Shown here in pieces: positions 1 through 8,232 of a stretch of DNA of 64,000 nt. The notes beneath the pieces were generated by a model, which ran no database searches, had not been told where the DNA came from, and was given only the letters and a program-made list of their open reading frames with translations. The stretch comes from Candidatus Gastranaerophilales bacterium (GTDB lineage Bacteria > Cyanobacteriota > Vampirovibrionia > Gastranaerophilales > Gastranaerophilaceae), in the NCBI GenBank assembly GCA_944325525.1, contig CALVAK010000012.1, positions 1 to 64,000 on the forward strand, given 5' to 3'. The position numbers and the translations under genes are program-made. Every line of letters starts with the position of its first letter. Position 1 is the stretch's first letter.

Positions 1-1217
1 ACGATATAAAGAATAAAAATATAAAAAATGCAGTCATAATCGGAGGCGGGTTTATTGGTGTTGAAGCAGCTGAAAATTTGGTAAAGTGCGGCATAAAAAC
101 AACTTTAATAGAAAAACAAAAACAAATATTACCCTCTTTAGACTATGAAATTGCCGCTTTTGCCCAAAATGAAATTAGAAAAAATACAATAAACCTTATT
201 CTTTCTGACGGCATAAAATGCTTTAAAAACAACAAAATTATACTGGACTCCGGTAAAGAAATTGAATTTGACATTATAATTATAGCTATAGGCGTAAAAC
301 CTGAAATCAAAATAGCTTCTGATGCCGGAATACAAACAAACCGTGGAATTATTGTTAACGAATACATGCAAACGTCAGATTCTGACATATTTGCAGCAGG
401 TGATAATACAGAAATAAAAGATTTTGTTTCCGGACAAAACACATTGGTTCCGCTAGCAGGGCCGGCGAACAGGCAGGGAAGAATAATTGCAGACAATCTG
501 GCAGGATTAAAATCGAAATACAATAAAACACAAGCCGCATCAATAATTAAAATTTTTAATTTAACGGCTGCCTGCGTAGGGAATAATGAAAACCGGCTAA
601 AAGAAAAAAATATAGACTATAAAAAAGCCCTTATCTTCGGACGCTCACATGCCGGATATTATCCCGGTTCTTCTCTTTTTGTATTTAAAATATTATTCAA
701 TAGCGAAGGGGAAATACTTGGTTCTCAGGCTATAGGCATAGACGGAGTAGATAAAAGAATAGATATTATTAGCTCAATAATGCGAAATAACGGAACAATT
801 CAAGATTTAACAGATAGTGAGCTTTGTTATGCACCTCCCTTTTCATCAGCAAAAGATCCTGTAAATATACTTGGAATGACAGCTGAAAATATAATGAATG
901 GATTATTTAAACCGGCATTTATTGAAGATATAGAAGATAGCTATTTAATTGATGTAAGAGATAAAGCTGCCTATTTAGCTGAAACAATTGAAAACTCTGT
1001 TAATATTCCGATTTCTGAAATAAGATTTCGTCTAAATGAAATTCCAAAGAACAAAAAAATAATTTTATTCTGCAATACCGGACATACAAGTTATGTCGCC
1101 TCAAGAATATTAATTCAGCATGGATTTGATAATGTATACTCACTTATGGGTGGTATAGAATTATTTAAGGAATTAACAAAAAACCAGAAAATACTTGAAC
1201 CTGAACCGGTAACATAG
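1..1217 (+). CDS. CoA-disulfide reductase/NADH oxidase family flavoprotein with C-terminal rhodanese domain (5' end outside window)
   Basis: The reading frame is open from base 3 and its start lies upstream of the window. About 404 residues are visible. They begin just before the NAD(P)H Rossmann motif GGGFIG (visible residues 14-19), followed by the second FAD-binding segment (TSDSDIFAAGD) and the dimerisation domain. The N-terminal FAD domain, which in this family carries the redox cysteine, is missing, so the activity cannot be judged. The last ~100 residues form a rhodanese domain with an active-site-like loop FCNTGHTS (Cys about visible residue 357). This domain order is that of the CoA-disulfide reductase/rhodanese fusions, which reduce CoA disulfides or per/polysulfides with NAD(P)H. 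The gene ends 61 nt before lexA, which has its own promoter. The family call is firm; the exact substrate is not. Confidence 0.85.
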   Translation, partial: DIKNKNIKNAVIIGGGFIGVEAAENLVKCGIKTTLIEKQKQILPSLDYEIAAFAQNEIRKNTINLILSDGIKCFKNNKIILDSGKEIEFDIIIIAIGVKPEIKIASDAGIQTNRGIIVNEYMQTSDSDIFAAGDNTEIKDFVSGQNTLVPLAGPANRQGRIIADNLAGLKSKYNKTQAASIIKIFNLTAACVGNNENRLKEKNIDYKKALIFGRSHAGYYPGSSLFVFKILFNSEGEILGSQAIGIDGVDKRIDIISSIMRNNGTIQDLTDSELCYAPPFSSAKDPVNILGMTAENIMNGLFKPAFIEDIEDSYLIDVRDKAAYLAETIENSVNIPISEIRFRLNEIPKNKKIILFCNTGHTSYVASRILIQHGFDNVYSLMGGIELFKELTKNQKILEPEPVT

Positions 1218-1243
1218 GAAATAAAATATTAATCAATCAGAAC

Positions 1244-1272
1244 TTGACATATTATGGACATTTGTCTATAAT
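1244..1272 (+). promoter_or_regulatory. Sigma70-type promoter of the lexA-like gene, with candidate operators
   Basis: TTGACA (1244-1249) and TATAAT (1267-1272) match both consensus hexamers with a 17-bp spacer. The spacer carries GACAttTGTC (1257-1266), and the 10-bp palindrome ATACATGTAT (1271-1280) overlaps the -10 box and the start codon. Either could be the repressor's own operator. The expected transcription start falls on or next to the ATG at 1279. Confidence 0.8.
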
Positions 1273-1278
1273 ACATGT

Positions 1279-1854
1279 ATGTTAACTGAAAAACAAAAAA
1301 TATTCTTTGAGAAATTAAAAGAATCATACGGACAAGATGTACTTCCAAGCTTTGAAATAATAGCAAAAGCTTTCGGATTTAAGCATAAAAATTCAGTATG
1401 GCAATATTTTAAAAAGTTGAAAGATGAAAATTTAATCCAGGAAAAAAACAACAGATTTTATATAAATAAAAATCTTTTTGGTGCCGTCTTATTTTCATCC
1501 TCAGTAAAAGCAGGCTTTGCTTCAGCGGCTGACGATTACATTGAAAAAAGAGTTTCTCTTGATGAATGCTTTGATATAAATTCACCCTCAACTTTTTTGT
1601 TCACAGTATCAGGCGATTCTATGATAAACCTCGGTATTTATGAAGGAGATAAGGTAATTATAGAAAAAACCAATACCGCAAAAAATGGTGATATTGTCGT
1701 TGCTTTTATAGATGACGGTTATACTTTAAAAACCTATAGAAATAAAAATTCAAAAGTATGGCTTGAACCTGCGAATCCCGATTATCCTAACTTATACCCG
1801 AAAGAACAGCTCATTATTTTCGGAATAGCAAAGGGGATTGTAAGAAAATTATAA
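1279..1854 (+). CDS. lexA: LexA/UmuD-family SOS repressor with S24 autopeptidase domain
   Basis: A 191-residue protein with a winged-helix DNA-binding segment (about residues 1-65) and a C-terminal S24 peptidase domain. The self-cleavage dipeptide is Ala78-Gly79 in VKAGFAS, the nucleophile is Ser114 in SGDSM and the general base is Lys151 in YTLKTY. LexA represses DNA-damage genes until RecA filaments trigger self-cleavage; UmuD is processed the same way. The AGFAS cleavage context and the umuC gene just downstream are UmuD-like, while the N-terminal DNA-binding domain is LexA-like. It could therefore be the main LexA or a dedicated regulator of the polymerase gene. There is no Shine-Dalgarno sequence: the -10 box ends 6 nt before the ATG, so the message is probably leaderless. 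Confidence 0.85.
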   Translation: MLTEKQKIFFEKLKESYGQDVLPSFEIIAKAFGFKHKNSVWQYFKKLKDENLIQEKNNRFYINKNLFGAVLFSSSVKAGFASAADDYIEKRVSLDECFDINSPSTFLFTVSGDSMINLGIYEGDKVIIEKTNTAKNGDIVVAFIDDGYTLKTYRNKNSKVWLEPANPDYPNLYPKEQLIIFGIAKGIVRKL

Positions 1855-1877
1855 TAATTTATTTTTATTCTTCTTAT

Positions 1878-1915
1878 GCGGGGTTTACATTCCTCCCAAA
1901 CCCCGCTGTTTTCTC
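1878..1915 (+). terminator. Hairpin between lexA and umuC (terminator or attenuator)
   Basis: A perfect 9-bp stem GCGGGGTTT (1878-1886) / AAACCCCGC (1898-1906) with an 11-nt loop is followed by a U-rich run (TGTTTTCTC). It lies 23 nt after lexA and just before the umuC ribosome-binding site (AAAGG, about 1917-1921). It may terminate most lexA transcripts and limit umuC read-through. Confidence 0.6.
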
Positions 1916-1930
1916 TAAAGGTATATTAAT

Positions 1931-3151
1931 ATGGATAAAAAGAAAATTATATTATCAGATGCAAATAATTTCTTTGCTTCGTGTGAACAAATGATAAATC
2001 CGGATATTAAAAACAAACCCGTATGTGTCCTTAGCAACAATGACGGGTGTGTAATAGCCCGTTCTCAAGAAGCAAAAAAACTCGGAATAACAATGGGGAT
2101 GCCTTATTTTATGGCTAAAAAATCTTTTCCTGATGCCATATATTTAAGTGCTAACTTTTCGCTATACCATGAAATTTCAATAAGAATGATGAATATTTTA
2201 AAAAATTATTCAAACAAACTAGATATTTACTCTATTGATGAAGCATTCCTTGATATTACCGGATGTGATAAATTATTTAAAACAACTTATGATGAATTAA
2301 CAAAAATAATAAAACAAGATATCGAAAAAAGTATTGGTATAACTGTTTCTATAGGAATGTCCTCATCAAAAATTCTAGCAAAACTTGCAAATCATAAAGC
2401 AAAAAAGGGCACAGGAACATATTCAATTGAAGATAAATTAATAAATTATGAACTTTCAAATATTCCAGTTGATGAAATATGGGGTGTGGGGAAAAATATA
2501 GCAAGAACATTACGTAAATACGGAATTTTCTACGCTGACGAAATACTATTAAAAGATGACAATTTTTACAAAAAAATTCTGGGGAAAAAAGGGCTTGAGC
2601 TAAAGTACGAACTGGCGGGAATCAGCGTAATTCCAGTTACAGGGATAGAAGAAAAACCTAAATCCATTCAAAAAACAAGAGCGTTTCCTGCCTTTTCTAA
2701 AGAAAAAGACTATATAAAAACTGAGTTGAATATACATCTTAACAATGTTTGCAAAAAATTAAGAAACTATAATTTAAAAGCTGAAGCAATTACCGTTATG
2801 TTAAGAACAAAAGATTTCAGAGTTTTTACAAACGGAGCAAAGCTAAAAACACCTACAAACAGTGAACTTATGCTTCTAAACAAAGTTTATGAACTGTTTA
2901 ATGAAATTTTTTGTGAAGGGATCATCTATCGTTCATCAGGAGTTTATGTTTCAGATTTATCCGAGGCTGAAGAATTACAAATGTCTCTATTCGACAATAA
3001 AGAAGACAATAAAAGAGAAAAAATATCTTCTGTTATTGATAAAATTGAAAACAAATTTGGGAAAGGAATTTTGTCTGTAGGGCAAACAGGTATAAAAGGG
3101 ATTATATCTAAGCACACAAGACCATTGAGAAGTATTCCTTTTGATTTCTAA
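1931..3151 (+). CDS. umuC: Y-family translesion DNA polymerase UmuC
   Basis: A 406-residue protein that starts with the UmuC-type palm sequence (SDANNFFASCE, metal-binding Asp10) and the finger motif SNNDGCVIARS (about 35-45). The second catalytic acidic pair is in SIDEAFLD (Asp103-Glu104). A helix-hairpin-helix region follows (VDEIWGVGKN), then the little-finger domain. QMSLFD at residues 350-355 fits the beta-clamp-binding consensus. The SNNDGCV motif and the KGIISKHTRPLRS tail point to UmuC rather than DinB. It copies past DNA lesions as the catalytic subunit of a Pol V-like enzyme. It lies downstream of the lexA/umuD-like gene across a hairpin, the usual mutasome layout; no separate short umuD is present, so the 191-residue neighbour may serve as partner or as regulator. 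Confidence 0.9.
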   Translation: MDKKKIILSDANNFFASCEQMINPDIKNKPVCVLSNNDGCVIARSQEAKKLGITMGMPYFMAKKSFPDAIYLSANFSLYHEISIRMMNILKNYSNKLDIYSIDEAFLDITGCDKLFKTTYDELTKIIKQDIEKSIGITVSIGMSSSKILAKLANHKAKKGTGTYSIEDKLINYELSNIPVDEIWGVGKNIARTLRKYGIFYADEILLKDDNFYKKILGKKGLELKYELAGISVIPVTGIEEKPKSIQKTRAFPAFSKEKDYIKTELNIHLNNVCKKLRNYNLKAEAITVMLRTKDFRVFTNGAKLKTPTNSELMLLNKVYELFNEIFCEGIIYRSSGVYVSDLSEAEELQMSLFDNKEDNKREKISSVIDKIENKFGKGILSVGQTGIKGIISKHTRPLRSIPFDF

Positions 3152-3228
3152 AAATTTTGTAAACACTGTCTTATTAAAAATGGAAAGAGGATTATTTGTG
3201 TGATATAAAAATAAAGGGGATATAATCA

Positions 3229-4068
3229 GTGACAAATTATTCTTATAAATTTTTCATATTAACTTTAATATTATTCTTCTTCTCTACAAATTTTGTAAAT
3301 GCAGAAGTTATAAATCTTGAAAATATAGAGAAAAACCATCTCAAACTAAGCGATAATAAAAATTTAAAAGAAAAGAATCTAGTTCTCAAAGATAGAGAAG
3401 TAATAGAAAATCTTATAAAAATGCAAAAGGAAGAAGAAATTAAAGATATAGAACTTCTCTGGCGTGCAACTATAGATAAAAATACACTTATAAAGTTTAC
3501 AATGAATAAGTTAAACACTCCTGAGTCACAGCGAAGGCTGCACTCTTCGCTAATGGCAAAGAGTTTATCTTCATTAATATACGGAGCAAGTTTTATTCCA
3601 ATGTTCACAGGATCAAATGCAATGATTCAATCAGCTTCTTTTTCTGCTGGCAGACTCGCCAACAATTTTATTAATAAAGAATCTTCAACAATGGAATCTG
3701 CTCCTATTACAGATACAGAACTTATTCAGCTTGCAGGAACGATTGAGGAACTTCAGGAAAAAATAATTTCCTCTTACTATGAATATAAAGGGGCTTTAAA
3801 TAAACTAAAAGATACACGTTCAAGAATAATTCTTTATAACAGAAATTATTCTAATGCACTTAAAAATAATTCTGTTACCGAACTTGTTGTATCTTCAGCA
3901 TTATATGAAGAAATGCAACTACAAGAATACAAGCAAGAGCAGGAAGCAAAAAAATATTATATTGCTCTTGAACGACTTGCCGGAAAAGAAGCTGTTGACA
4001 GCTTGATTCTTTCTCAATATGCTTTAAAAAATCAATTAATAAATACGGAAAATTTGAAAAAACAATGA
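3229..4068 (+). CDS. Exported protein with TolC-like helical region, paralogue of the next gene
   Basis: A 279-residue protein starting at GTG with AAAGGGG as ribosome-binding site. The N-terminus is a typical signal peptide (hydrophobic residues ~7-24, cleavage after VNA). A helical segment (DIELLWRATIDKN) is followed by a small-residue hydrophobic stretch (about 110-140) and a long charged helical hairpin (about 165-275), whose end (IALERLAGKEAVDSL) resembles the helical repeats of TolC/outer-membrane efflux proteins. It aligns along its length with the next gene, at low identity. The two overlap by ATGA (4065-4068), so they are translationally coupled and probably act together in the periplasm or outer membrane. 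I do not recognise a characterised family; the TolC resemblance is inference. Confidence 0.7.
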   Translation: MTNYSYKFFILTLILFFFSTNFVNAEVINLENIEKNHLKLSDNKNLKEKNLVLKDREVIENLIKMQKEEEIKDIELLWRATIDKNTLIKFTMNKLNTPESQRRLHSSLMAKSLSSLIYGASFIPMFTGSNAMIQSASFSAGRLANNFINKESSTMESAPITDTELIQLAGTIEELQEKIISSYYEYKGALNKLKDTRSRIILYNRNYSNALKNNSVTELVVSSALYEEMQLQEYKQEQEAKKYYIALERLAGKEAVDSLILSQYALKNQLINTENLKKQ

Positions 4069-4937
4069 AAAAAATATTATTTATATTATTTATAATGCTT
4101 GTAATGTGCAATATTTCATACGCACAACAAACTCTTGATGATATAAAAACACCAAAAAAACCCGCCTACAGACTCGGTGTTACTTATGACATTGAAAAGG
4201 AATATAAAATTACTGATTTAAAAGGAAGACAAAGTGAAAAAACTGCAGCTTATGAAGAAGATTTTATAAGAAATTCAACTTATGCAGATAGTTCATTAAA
4301 GGATCTATCAAACGAAATATCAAAATTATTAACAGTAGAAAAAGAAGAAATGCTGGAACATATACAAATTTTATGGACCGGAGCGGCACTAAGAAGCGAA
4401 ACAATAAAATTTGCATTATATAAACTTTCAAATCCGGATGCAGATAAGCCTGATGAATCAATTATAAAAAAAATCATAAGACCTCTTTCAACAGCTTCAT
4501 CAATAGCAGGAGCCGGGCTGGGAAATCCATTTGCAGCAACAACTGCCCTTATCAGCGGTCATTTTCTTAATGCACTTTCTTTTAATGACAAAGATTTAAA
4601 TTACAAATACACTAAAGTTACCGATGCAGATATGATTGTTCTTATAACAAAAGTTGATAATCTGCAAAAGAAAGTTGTAGATAAGTATTTTGACTATATG
4701 ACAGCATTAAATTTAATTTCTATGGCAGAAGAGAATTTAAAAAAACGTGAAGAAAGATACAATGCAGCATTATATGAAAATGAAGAACAATTGCTCGTTG
4801 CAGATGCGTTTTATCGTTCAGCAATAGATAATAAAGCAAAACTAGAATTGGAATTTCTTGAACACAGAGCAGCTCTTGAACAACTTGTAGGAATAGAAGC
4901 ACTGTTAGAATTTGAAAAAGTCCTTTTTAAAAAATAA
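4065..4937 (+). CDS. Exported protein with TolC-like helical region (second paralogue)
   Basis: A 290-residue protein with a signal peptide (MKKILFILFIMLVMCNISYA). Its plan matches the preceding gene: EHIQILWTGAALRSETIKFALYKLSNP corresponds to IELLWRATIDKNTLIKFTMNKLNTP, then a Gly/Ala-rich segment (about 140-165), then TDADMIVLITKVDNLQKKVVDKYFDYMTAL and a coiled-coil hairpin ending RAALEQLVGIEALLEF. The C-terminal hairpin resembles one repeat of an outer-membrane efflux protein, but the chain is far shorter than the ~450 residues of TolC and holds only one repeat. No inner-membrane pump or adaptor gene is nearby. The gene ends 1 nt before the convergent rel gene. Function unknown. Confidence 0.7.
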   Translation: MKKILFILFIMLVMCNISYAQQTLDDIKTPKKPAYRLGVTYDIEKEYKITDLKGRQSEKTAAYEEDFIRNSTYADSSLKDLSNEISKLLTVEKEEMLEHIQILWTGAALRSETIKFALYKLSNPDADKPDESIIKKIIRPLSTASSIAGAGLGNPFAATTALISGHFLNALSFNDKDLNYKYTKVTDADMIVLITKVDNLQKKVVDKYFDYMTALNLISMAEENLKKREERYNAALYENEEQLLVADAFYRSAIDNKAKLELEFLEHRAALEQLVGIEALLEFEKVLFKK

Positions 4938-7139
4938 TTATTTCTTTTGCTTTTTTTTCTGTTTTTGTTTTATTTCACTATTTATTTTTATTTTTGAGTT
5001 CATTTGAATTCTTTTAACAGAGTGAACATCAGGAAGAGATTGGAATGCATTTATGACAGAATTAAGTTTTTCAATTCCGTTCACTTCAACTCCCAGCTCA
5101 ATTATACCGATTTTTTTACCCGGGATAGTTTTTACATTTGCATAAGTTATATTTGTACCACAGTCTGTAGCTTTCTCGAGAATATCTTTCAACATACCGA
5201 GTTTATCGACAGCATTTATTCTAATAGATGCAACATAAGTTTTATTAGGATTTTCATTGTTACGCCAGCTAATTTTTAACAAACGTTCTTCAGGAACAGA
5301 ATCTAAAGAAGGGCAATCAATTCTGTGAATAGAAACACCTTTTCCTCTAGTCACAACTCCAACAATATGTTCACCAGGAACAGGACAGCAGCATTTTGCA
5401 AAACTGTATAACATACCCTCAAGTCCGACTATTTCATCCTTATATTGATGTTTTTTCTTTGATGACACAAATTGATTTGTTTCTTCTGCCTGTGGTTTTT
5501 TTATTTTACTTATTACTTTACTTGTTGTTGTTTCACCGTTTCCGACAGCGGCAAGTAAATCATCAACAGAAATATAATTAAGGGTTTTCGCAATTTCGAG
5601 CATAGTACCGTTTTTAATATTTTCATCATAAACAGATTTCGTTAACTCCTGTTCAAGAAGATTTCTTCCGGTAACAATATGTTCATCACGATTATGTTTT
5701 TTAAACCATTGCCTGATTTTTGATTGAGCTTGTTTTGTAACACAAAATTTAAGCCAGTGAAGTTTCGGTGTGCCTGTTTTTGAAGTAAACAGTTCAACGA
5801 TATCACCGTTTTTTAATTTAGTATCAAGCTGTGCAATCCTGCCGTTTATTAAAGCACCGGTTGTTTTATATCCAACTTCCGAGTGAATTCTAAATGCAAA
5901 ATCGATAGGGGTAGCATTAACAGGTAAATCAATAATATCTCCCATTGGCGTAAATGCAAAAACTTGATTACCAAACAAATCTAATTTTACTTTTTCTACA
6001 AAGTCATTTGCATTTGAAGCCTCTTTATCGAGTTCAATCATTTGATGCATCCAGGAAAATTTAATATCATCGTCTGATTCTGCTTTAATAGAACCGCATT
6101 CTTTATATTTCCAATGAGCAGCAACACCATATTCAGCTACTTTGTGCATTTCTTTTGTTCTGATTTGGACTTCTAACGGTTTTTGTTTAGGCCCAATTAC
6201 AGAAGTATGAAGCGATTTATACCCGTTACTTTTAGGCATTGCAATATAATCTTTAAACCTGCCGGGGATTGGTTTAAATAAAGAATGTATAATACCTAGA
6301 ACTTCATAACACTGTCTTTCTGTATCAACAATTACTCTTACAGCAGTAATATCATACAAGTCATTAAAGGCAACATTTAATCTTTGCATTTTTTTATATA
6401 TACTGTAATAATGCTTTGCTCTTCCCGTTATTTCCGCATTTATTTCATTTCTTTTTAAACTTTCCGAAATCTCATCAATTAACAGTTTAACAGTATTCTC
6501 ACGTTCAGCTTTCTTTTGTGCAACAAGCTGTGCTATTTCAAAGTATTTTTCTGGGTTAAGATAACGAAGTGATAAATCTTCAAGCTCAGCTCTTATTTTA
6601 CCGATACCGAGTCTATTTGCAAGAGGAGCAAATATATCAAGCGTTTCCTGTGCAATTTTTACCTGTTTATTAGGTGCCATATAATTTAAAGTCCGCATAT
6701 TATGGAGTCTATCTGCCAGTTTTAGAAGGATAACCCTGACATCTTTTGCCATAGCAATAAACATTCGCCTAAAATTTTCAGCCTGTCTTTCTTCTTTAGA
6801 CTTAAATTGAAGTTTATCAAGCTTAGTAATTCCAAGAACAAGATTTAATACATCTTCGCCAAACTCAGCACCTATTTTTTCAGGTGTGATTCCTGTATCT
6901 TCAATAGTATCATGTAACAATGATGCCATTAAAGTATGCTTATCTACCTTCAAAGTTGCCAGAATTTTTGCAACTTCAACAGGGTGAATTATATAAGGCT
7001 CTTCGCTGACTCTATATTGACCTTCATGCAGTTTTTGGGCAAACCTGAATGCTTTATATATTTCTTCAATGTCTTCTTCAGAACGATTTTGTTCTCTTAA
7101 AATTTTTTCAAGACCTTTGAATATATTCTCTTGTTCCAT
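4938..7139 (-). CDS. rel: Bifunctional (p)ppGpp synthetase/hydrolase (RelA/SpoT homologue)
   Basis: A 733-residue full-length long RSH protein. The N-terminal HD hydrolase domain has the HD pair in LLHDTIEDT (His76-Asp77). The synthetase domain carries GRFKDYIAMPKSNGYKSLHTS, with the RFKD form of the RxKD motif typical of bifunctional Rel enzymes. A TGS domain (FAFTPMGDIIDLP) follows, then a conserved-cysteine segment (FAKCCCPVPG) and a C-terminal ACT domain (about 640-715) before a Lys-rich tail. It makes and degrades the alarmone (p)ppGpp in response to starvation. AGGAAG precedes the ATG. It is transcribed alone and converges with the exported-protein pair. No second RSH gene is in the window, which suits a single bifunctional enzyme. 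Confidence 0.95.
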   Translation of the reverse strand: MEQENIFKGLEKILREQNRSEEDIEEIYKAFRFAQKLHEGQYRVSEEPYIIHPVEVAKILATLKVDKHTLMASLLHDTIEDTGITPEKIGAEFGEDVLNLVLGITKLDKLQFKSKEERQAENFRRMFIAMAKDVRVILLKLADRLHNMRTLNYMAPNKQVKIAQETLDIFAPLANRLGIGKIRAELEDLSLRYLNPEKYFEIAQLVAQKKAERENTVKLLIDEISESLKRNEINAEITGRAKHYYSIYKKMQRLNVAFNDLYDITAVRVIVDTERQCYEVLGIIHSLFKPIPGRFKDYIAMPKSNGYKSLHTSVIGPKQKPLEVQIRTKEMHKVAEYGVAAHWKYKECGSIKAESDDDIKFSWMHQMIELDKEASNANDFVEKVKLDLFGNQVFAFTPMGDIIDLPVNATPIDFAFRIHSEVGYKTTGALINGRIAQLDTKLKNGDIVELFTSKTGTPKLHWLKFCVTKQAQSKIRQWFKKHNRDEHIVTGRNLLEQELTKSVYDENIKNGTMLEIAKTLNYISVDDLLAAVGNGETTTSKVISKIKKPQAEETNQFVSSKKKHQYKDEIVGLEGMLYSFAKCCCPVPGEHIVGVVTRGKGVSIHRIDCPSLDSVPEERLLKISWRNNENPNKTYVASIRINAVDKLGMLKDILEKATDCGTNITYANVKTIPGKKIGIIELGVEVNGIEKLNSVINAFQSLPDVHSVKRIQMNSKIKINSEIKQKQKKKQKK

Positions 7140-7233
7140 TTTACTTCCTGTCTATGACCTATATTTTACAATTTTTTTACTATTTTTTCCACTAAAATTT
7201 AATAGTTACTTCAATTGATGTATAATAAATACT

Positions 7234-7581
7234 ATGCCCGAAAAATCAAATTATATATATCAAACACAAACAGGAATAGTTATCAGCATAAAACTGATTC
7301 CGAATTCATCATACAATAAAATTATTGATTATACTGATGAATATATAAGAATAAAAATTTCATCACCTCCTGTTGAAAACAAAGCAAATAACGAGCTCAT
7401 TTCTTTTTTGAGCAATAATTTATCTGTTAATAAATCTAAAATAAAAATAATTAACGGGGAAAAATCAAAATTAAAAAAAGTTCTGATAGAAGATAAAAAT
7501 ATTCAAAAAGAAGATATTATGAAAAAAATTATGTTTATGCTAGACTCTGAATATAAAAAGAAAAAGGATAAAAAATGCTAA
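7234..7581 (+). CDS. DUF167/UPF0235 (YggU-like) small protein
   Basis: A 115-residue protein with the DUF167 fold signature: a beta-strand pair (VISIKLIPNSSYNKII), then KISSPPVENKANNELISFLSNNL and the KSKIKIINGEKSKLKKVLIE segment. The family is widespread and its role is unknown. A TATAAT box (7221-7226) ends 7 nt before the ATG and no Shine-Dalgarno is visible, so translation may be leaderless. It overlaps secG by 7 nt and is probably co-transcribed with it. Confidence 0.85.
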   Translation: MPEKSNYIYQTQTGIVISIKLIPNSSYNKIIDYTDEYIRIKISSPPVENKANNELISFLSNNLSVNKSKIKIINGEKSKLKKVLIEDKNIQKEDIMKKIMFMLDSEYKKKKDKKC

Positions 7582-7799
7582 CAACAGTTTGGATAATACA
7601 AATAGTTTCCGCAATATTATTGATATTTTTTGTATTGCTTCATTCACCAAAAGGCGACGGGCTAGGAGCAATAGGCGGAGCAGCAAATTTATTTTCATCA
7701 CAAAAAAGTGCCGAAAAGGGATTGAACCATATAACTTATGTTCTTTCGGCAATTTTTCTTTTATGCTCATTTATTACCGGATATCATCTGTTTAGTTAA
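7575..7799 (+). CDS. secG: Preprotein translocase subunit SecG
   Basis: A 74-residue protein with two transmembrane helices (about 5-23 and 51-70) separated by the conserved cytoplasmic loop HSPKGDGLGAIGGAANLF, which is diagnostic of SecG. It is the accessory subunit of the SecYEG channel and helps SecA-driven export. It overlaps the DUF167 gene at its start, and its stop overlaps the stop of dut on the other strand (7796-7799). Confidence 0.92.
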   Translation: MLTTVWIIQIVSAILLIFFVLLHSPKGDGLGAIGGAANLFSSQKSAEKGLNHITYVLSAIFLLCSFITGYHLFS

Positions 7800-8230
7800 A
7801 AACCGGTAGAACCGAACCCACCTTCACCTCTTATTGATTCAGCAAGTTCCGAAGTTACTTCTATAGTAGCTTTTTCAACTTTTGCTATTACCATTTGAGC
7901 TATTCTGTCATCAGGATTTATTGTATATTCAGAGTTTGAAATATTAACAAGCCCGACGCAAACTTCACCACGGTAGTCTGCATCAACTGTTCCTACTGCA
8001 TTAATTAAAGTAATACCGTGCTTAACAGACAAACCTGAACGTGCTCTTATTTGAGCTTCATATTCCACTGGTATTTCAATTTTAATTCCTGTAGGTACTA
8101 AAACCCTTTCAAGTGGTTTTAATGTTATCGGTTTTTCTATTGCCGCATATAAATCCATACCGGAAGAACCTTCTGTCTTATACTCCGGAAGGTGTCTGTT
8201 ATGAGGCATTCTTGTAATTTTCATTTTCAT
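7796..8230 (-). CDS. dut: Deoxyuridine 5'-triphosphate nucleotidohydrolase (dUTPase)
   Basis: A 144-residue trimeric-type dUTPase, the normal length for the family. All five motifs are present: GSSGMDLYA (about 21-29), ARSGLS, NAVGTVDADYRGE with the catalytic Asp, DRIAQMVI, and the C-terminal RGEGGFGSTGF arm that closes on the nucleotide. It hydrolyses dUTP to dUMP, supplying thymidylate synthesis and keeping uracil out of DNA. It is the last gene of the pxpA-yvcK-panBC operon. Its ribosome-binding site GAGGAG lies inside the end of the upstream gene. Confidence 0.95.
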   Translation of the reverse strand: MKMKITRMPHNRHLPEYKTEGSSGMDLYAAIEKPITLKPLERVLVPTGIKIEIPVEYEAQIRARSGLSVKHGITLINAVGTVDADYRGEVCVGLVNISNSEYTINPDDRIAQMVIAKVEKATIEVTSELAESIRGEGGFGSTGF

Positions 8231-8232
8231 TT

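Noticed and set aside
3221..3226. TATAAT just before the GTG at 3229
   Set aside because: It is only 2 nt from the start and a good Shine-Dalgarno (AAAGGGG) is present, so it is not counted as a leaderless promoter.
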